A DNA stretch of 64,000 nt. It comes from an uncultured Pseudomonadota bacterium (GTDB lineage: Bacteria; Pseudomonadota; Gammaproteobacteria; Ga0077536). Where the stretch lies: the NCBI GenBank assembly GCA_903825645.1, contig CAIKBL010000017.1, forward strand, positions 91,782-155,781. Reading direction: 5' to 3'. Below are positions 61,911 through 64,000 of this stretch, piece after piece; the first letter of the stretch is position 1, and each line of letters begins with the position of its first letter. The translations under genes were made by a program, and so were the position numbers. The notes under the pieces were generated by a model. That model ran no database searches, was not told the DNA's origin, and saw nothing but the letters and a program-made list of their open reading frames with translations.

Positions 61911-62341
61911 TCTTCACGTCCTCTTCGCGGATACACCACGCTAGAAAAAAGAAAATTCGTTTGTTTTTCGACGGCGTCCCAGTCTCCCGCGAATTTGCCG
62001 AAATTACCATCGCCCTTGCCCCACCGTTGATGCCGAGGGGTGGCAACGCGCCGCGCGTCTATTGACCCGTGACGCCTGTTAGGAAAACGCAGGCTGTGAC
62101 TCTATTTCCCGCACAGTCAGCGGCATTTCGATGCCCTTCCTTGAGTCGCGCTTTCTGCATTAATTGATTTGGGTGATTCAACGCCAAACCCCGCCTCTAG
62201 TAGCGTGGACACTGCTCGAATTTGCGAGCACAACCGATCTGCTAAAGCGGAGCCCCCCTGTGGATTGAACCGTCTATTCACGACATCACTCGCGCCCCAC
62301 CATAAAAATACTTCACGGGCGCGCGAGAACGCGGAGGAACG
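61911..62341. other. 431-base divergent promoter region between the ACP gene and rpfF
   Basis: This gap must hold the promoters for both arms of the DSF locus. It includes an AT-rich patch near 61945-61970 and a GGAGGAA ribosome site just before rpfF (around 62333). No gene or conserved repeat is visible; short ORFs are not recognised. Confidence 0.6.
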
Positions 62342-63205
62342 ATGATGAATACCCTTGCGAACGCGCAACGCCCGGCGCGAATGACCTATGAACAGTCCGT
62401 GCAACCCACGGGACCCGGCCGCTACAGGCTGCTGGATGTGGATTTTAATCCTTACGAACGGACGCTGTGGGCGCGGATTGCCCCAGATGGACCTACTTTT
62501 GTTTCCGGAGAGCTCCTGCAGGAATTATGGGATGTTTCCGCTCAGATCCGGGCGGGCGACTTCGGCCGCGTAAAATTTAAAGTATTGTCGTCGCGCTTAC
62601 CGCAGATATTTTCCCTCGGTGGCGACCTCGAGCTTTTTCTTCGCCTGATAAATGAGCGGGATCGGGTAGGCCTTTTTCGTTATGCGCAGGCCGCCATTGA
62701 CGCAGTTTGGACTAACGTCACCGGCTGCGGCGTACCCGACCTGACAAGCGTCGCCGTGGTCAATGGGGAAGCGCAAGGAGGCGGCTTTGAGGCGGCCCTA
62801 TCGTGCCACCAAATTGTCGCAGAAACCGGCACTCGATTTGGGTTCCCGGAATCGCTTTTTGGCTTATTTCCCGGCATGGGCGCTTTCGCGCTACTCGCCG
62901 CCCGCACGGACGCCTCGGTAGCGGCGCGACTGATTGGATCGGCGAGCCGGTACAGCGCTGAGTTTCTTTACGAAATCGGCGTCATCGACTATTTGATTCC
63001 GCGCGGCACCAGTGAAGCGTTCATTGCCAAGCTTTCGGAACGCCTAGAACCCTCGCGAATTGCGCAACGGAAGTGCGCGCTAGATACTGTTCGCTATGAC
63101 GCTCTGCTCAGTTCAATCGACCTCTGGGTCGAAAAAGCGTTGGGGCTTGGAGATAAGCACAAGCGATGTATGACTTACTTACTTAACGCTCAACGCCAAC
63201 TCTGA
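62342..63205 (+). CDS. rpfF: DSF synthase (RpfF-type enoyl-CoA hydratase/thioesterase)
   Basis: 287 residues; a GGAGGAA ribosome site precedes the ATG pair at 62342/62345. Crotonase-fold hallmarks specific to RpfF are seen: FSLGGDLELFLRLI, GEAQGGGFEAALSCH and PESLFGLFPGMGAF. Glu150 and Glu170, twenty residues apart, match the two catalytic glutamates of Xanthomonas RpfF (141 and 161). The enzyme dehydrates 3-hydroxyacyl-ACP and releases the cis-2-unsaturated fatty acid signal. It faces away from the RpfC-like kinase operon. No rpfB-type ligase is nearby. Confidence 0.94.
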   Translation: MMNTLANAQRPARMTYEQSVQPTGPGRYRLLDVDFNPYERTLWARIAPDGPTFVSGELLQELWDVSAQIRAGDFGRVKFKVLSSRLPQIFSLGGDLELFLRLINERDRVGLFRYAQAAIDAVWTNVTGCGVPDLTSVAVVNGEAQGGGFEAALSCHQIVAETGTRFGFPESLFGLFPGMGAFALLAARTDASVAARLIGSASRYSAEFLYEIGVIDYLIPRGTSEAFIAKLSERLEPSRIAQRKCALDTVRYDALLSSIDLWVEKALGLGDKHKRCMTYLLNAQRQL

Positions 63206-63334
63206 CGACGCCATCGGCCGGGCGGCTTGCCTAAGCGTTCGGCCTTTATCGGCGCATCTTTCCCGTAGAACGCGCGCGGACACGTCCCCATTGCCGCGTA
63301 TTCGCGGTAATTCATCTTTACTTGTATGTGTATT

Positions 63335-63380
63335 AAAAGAAGAAAGTCACCCCGTTACCGCTTCCGCCGTAACGGGGTGT
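63335..63380 (-). terminator. rRNA operon terminator
   Basis: An 11-bp perfect stem (63348-63358 with 63369-63379) lies 9 bases beyond the 5S gene in its own direction. On the minus strand it is followed by a T-rich run, a typical intrinsic terminator. Confidence 0.85.
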
Positions 63381-63388
63381 CTATTTGA

Positions 63389-63506
63389 TGCCTGACGATG
63401 ACCTACTTTCACATGGCAACTGCCACACTATCATCGGCGCTGAACAGTTTCACTTCTGAGTTCGAGATGGGATCAGGTGGTTCCCGTTCGCTATTGTCAT
63501 CAGGCA
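63389..63506 (-). rRNA. rrf: 5S ribosomal RNA
   Basis: About 118 bases read on the minus strand with the standard 5S layout. Complementary ends (TGCCTG / CAGGCA) pair to form helix I, and the internal CCATCTCGAACTCAGAAGTG and GTGTGGCAGTTGCCATGTG-type segments are conserved. It sits downstream of 23S in the usual order. Confidence 0.95.
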
Positions 63507-63618
63507 AACCGGCTCGGGCCTGGCCGGGTGCCAGTGCCCAGAAAACATATTGAGTAAGTGTGATAGGCGTAAAGTACATCAACTTGCATTCCGACTCTTC
63601 CAGAACGCTTGAGTGTTA

Positions 63619-64000
<382 letters not shown>

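Overview
The window reads as chromosomal DNA from a Gammaproteobacterium-like, metabolically versatile degrader. The evidence is an mlaFEDC phospholipid transport operon, an FNR/Anr regulator with its four Fe-S cysteines, a DSF (RpfF/RpfC) cell-cell signalling locus, a tripartite EmrAB/NodT-type pump and a minus-strand rRNA operon at the right edge. I cannot name a genus from sequence alone. Gene density is high, except for a decayed patch at about 12.75-14.3 kb.

Layout. 1-2.5 kb: tetrahydrofolate C1 genes (fhs partial, folD) and glycerate kinase. 2.6-5.6 kb: an APH-type acyl-CoA kinase-like protein, a short protein carrying the full halohydrin dehalogenase signature, and a thiolase. 5.7-12.7 kb: amidohydrolase, SDR, AraC regulator, GST, then a luciferase-type monooxygenase flanked by two limonene-epoxide-hydrolase-like genes. 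12.75-14.3 kb: remnants of an NTF2-like gene, a CaiB-type CoA transferase and a D-aminoacylase. 14.4-22.8 kb: a C45 acyltransferase, then a plus-strand cluster of phosphatase, stand-alone PEP-utiliser phosphohistidine domain, 723-aa unknown protein and biotin-independent carboxyltransferase-like protein, followed by an SDR and a methyltransferase. 22.9-36.6 kb: two divergent flavin monooxygenases, a two-domain VOC protein, acyl-CoA ligase, orphan Hcp, and a tightly packed amidase-Rieske oxygenase-reductase-Ltp2-like-DUF35 operon. 36.7-40.7 kb: cbpA and mlaFEDC.

40.8-47.7 kb looks like an anaerobic/metal block: FNR, a FixJ-like regulator with a soluble histidine kinase, modABC, a small Cys protein and a CobW GTPase. 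47.6-56.6 kb holds a deacetylase, an EmrAB/TetR/NodT efflux locus, DUF1330, a family VIII-like serine hydrolase and a second GST closely resembling the first. 56.6-63.2 kb is a DSF locus: rpfF is divergent from a dedicated acyl carrier protein, a ketoacyl synthase, an RpfC hybrid kinase and a cysteine-synthase-like gene. 63.4-64 kb: 5S and partial 23S rRNA.

The best candidates for undescribed biology are the halohydrin dehalogenase plus epoxide hydrolase neighbourhood, the PEP-domain/723-aa/carboxyltransferase operon, and the DSF locus with its own ACP and ketosynthase. All functions come from motif reading without database searches.
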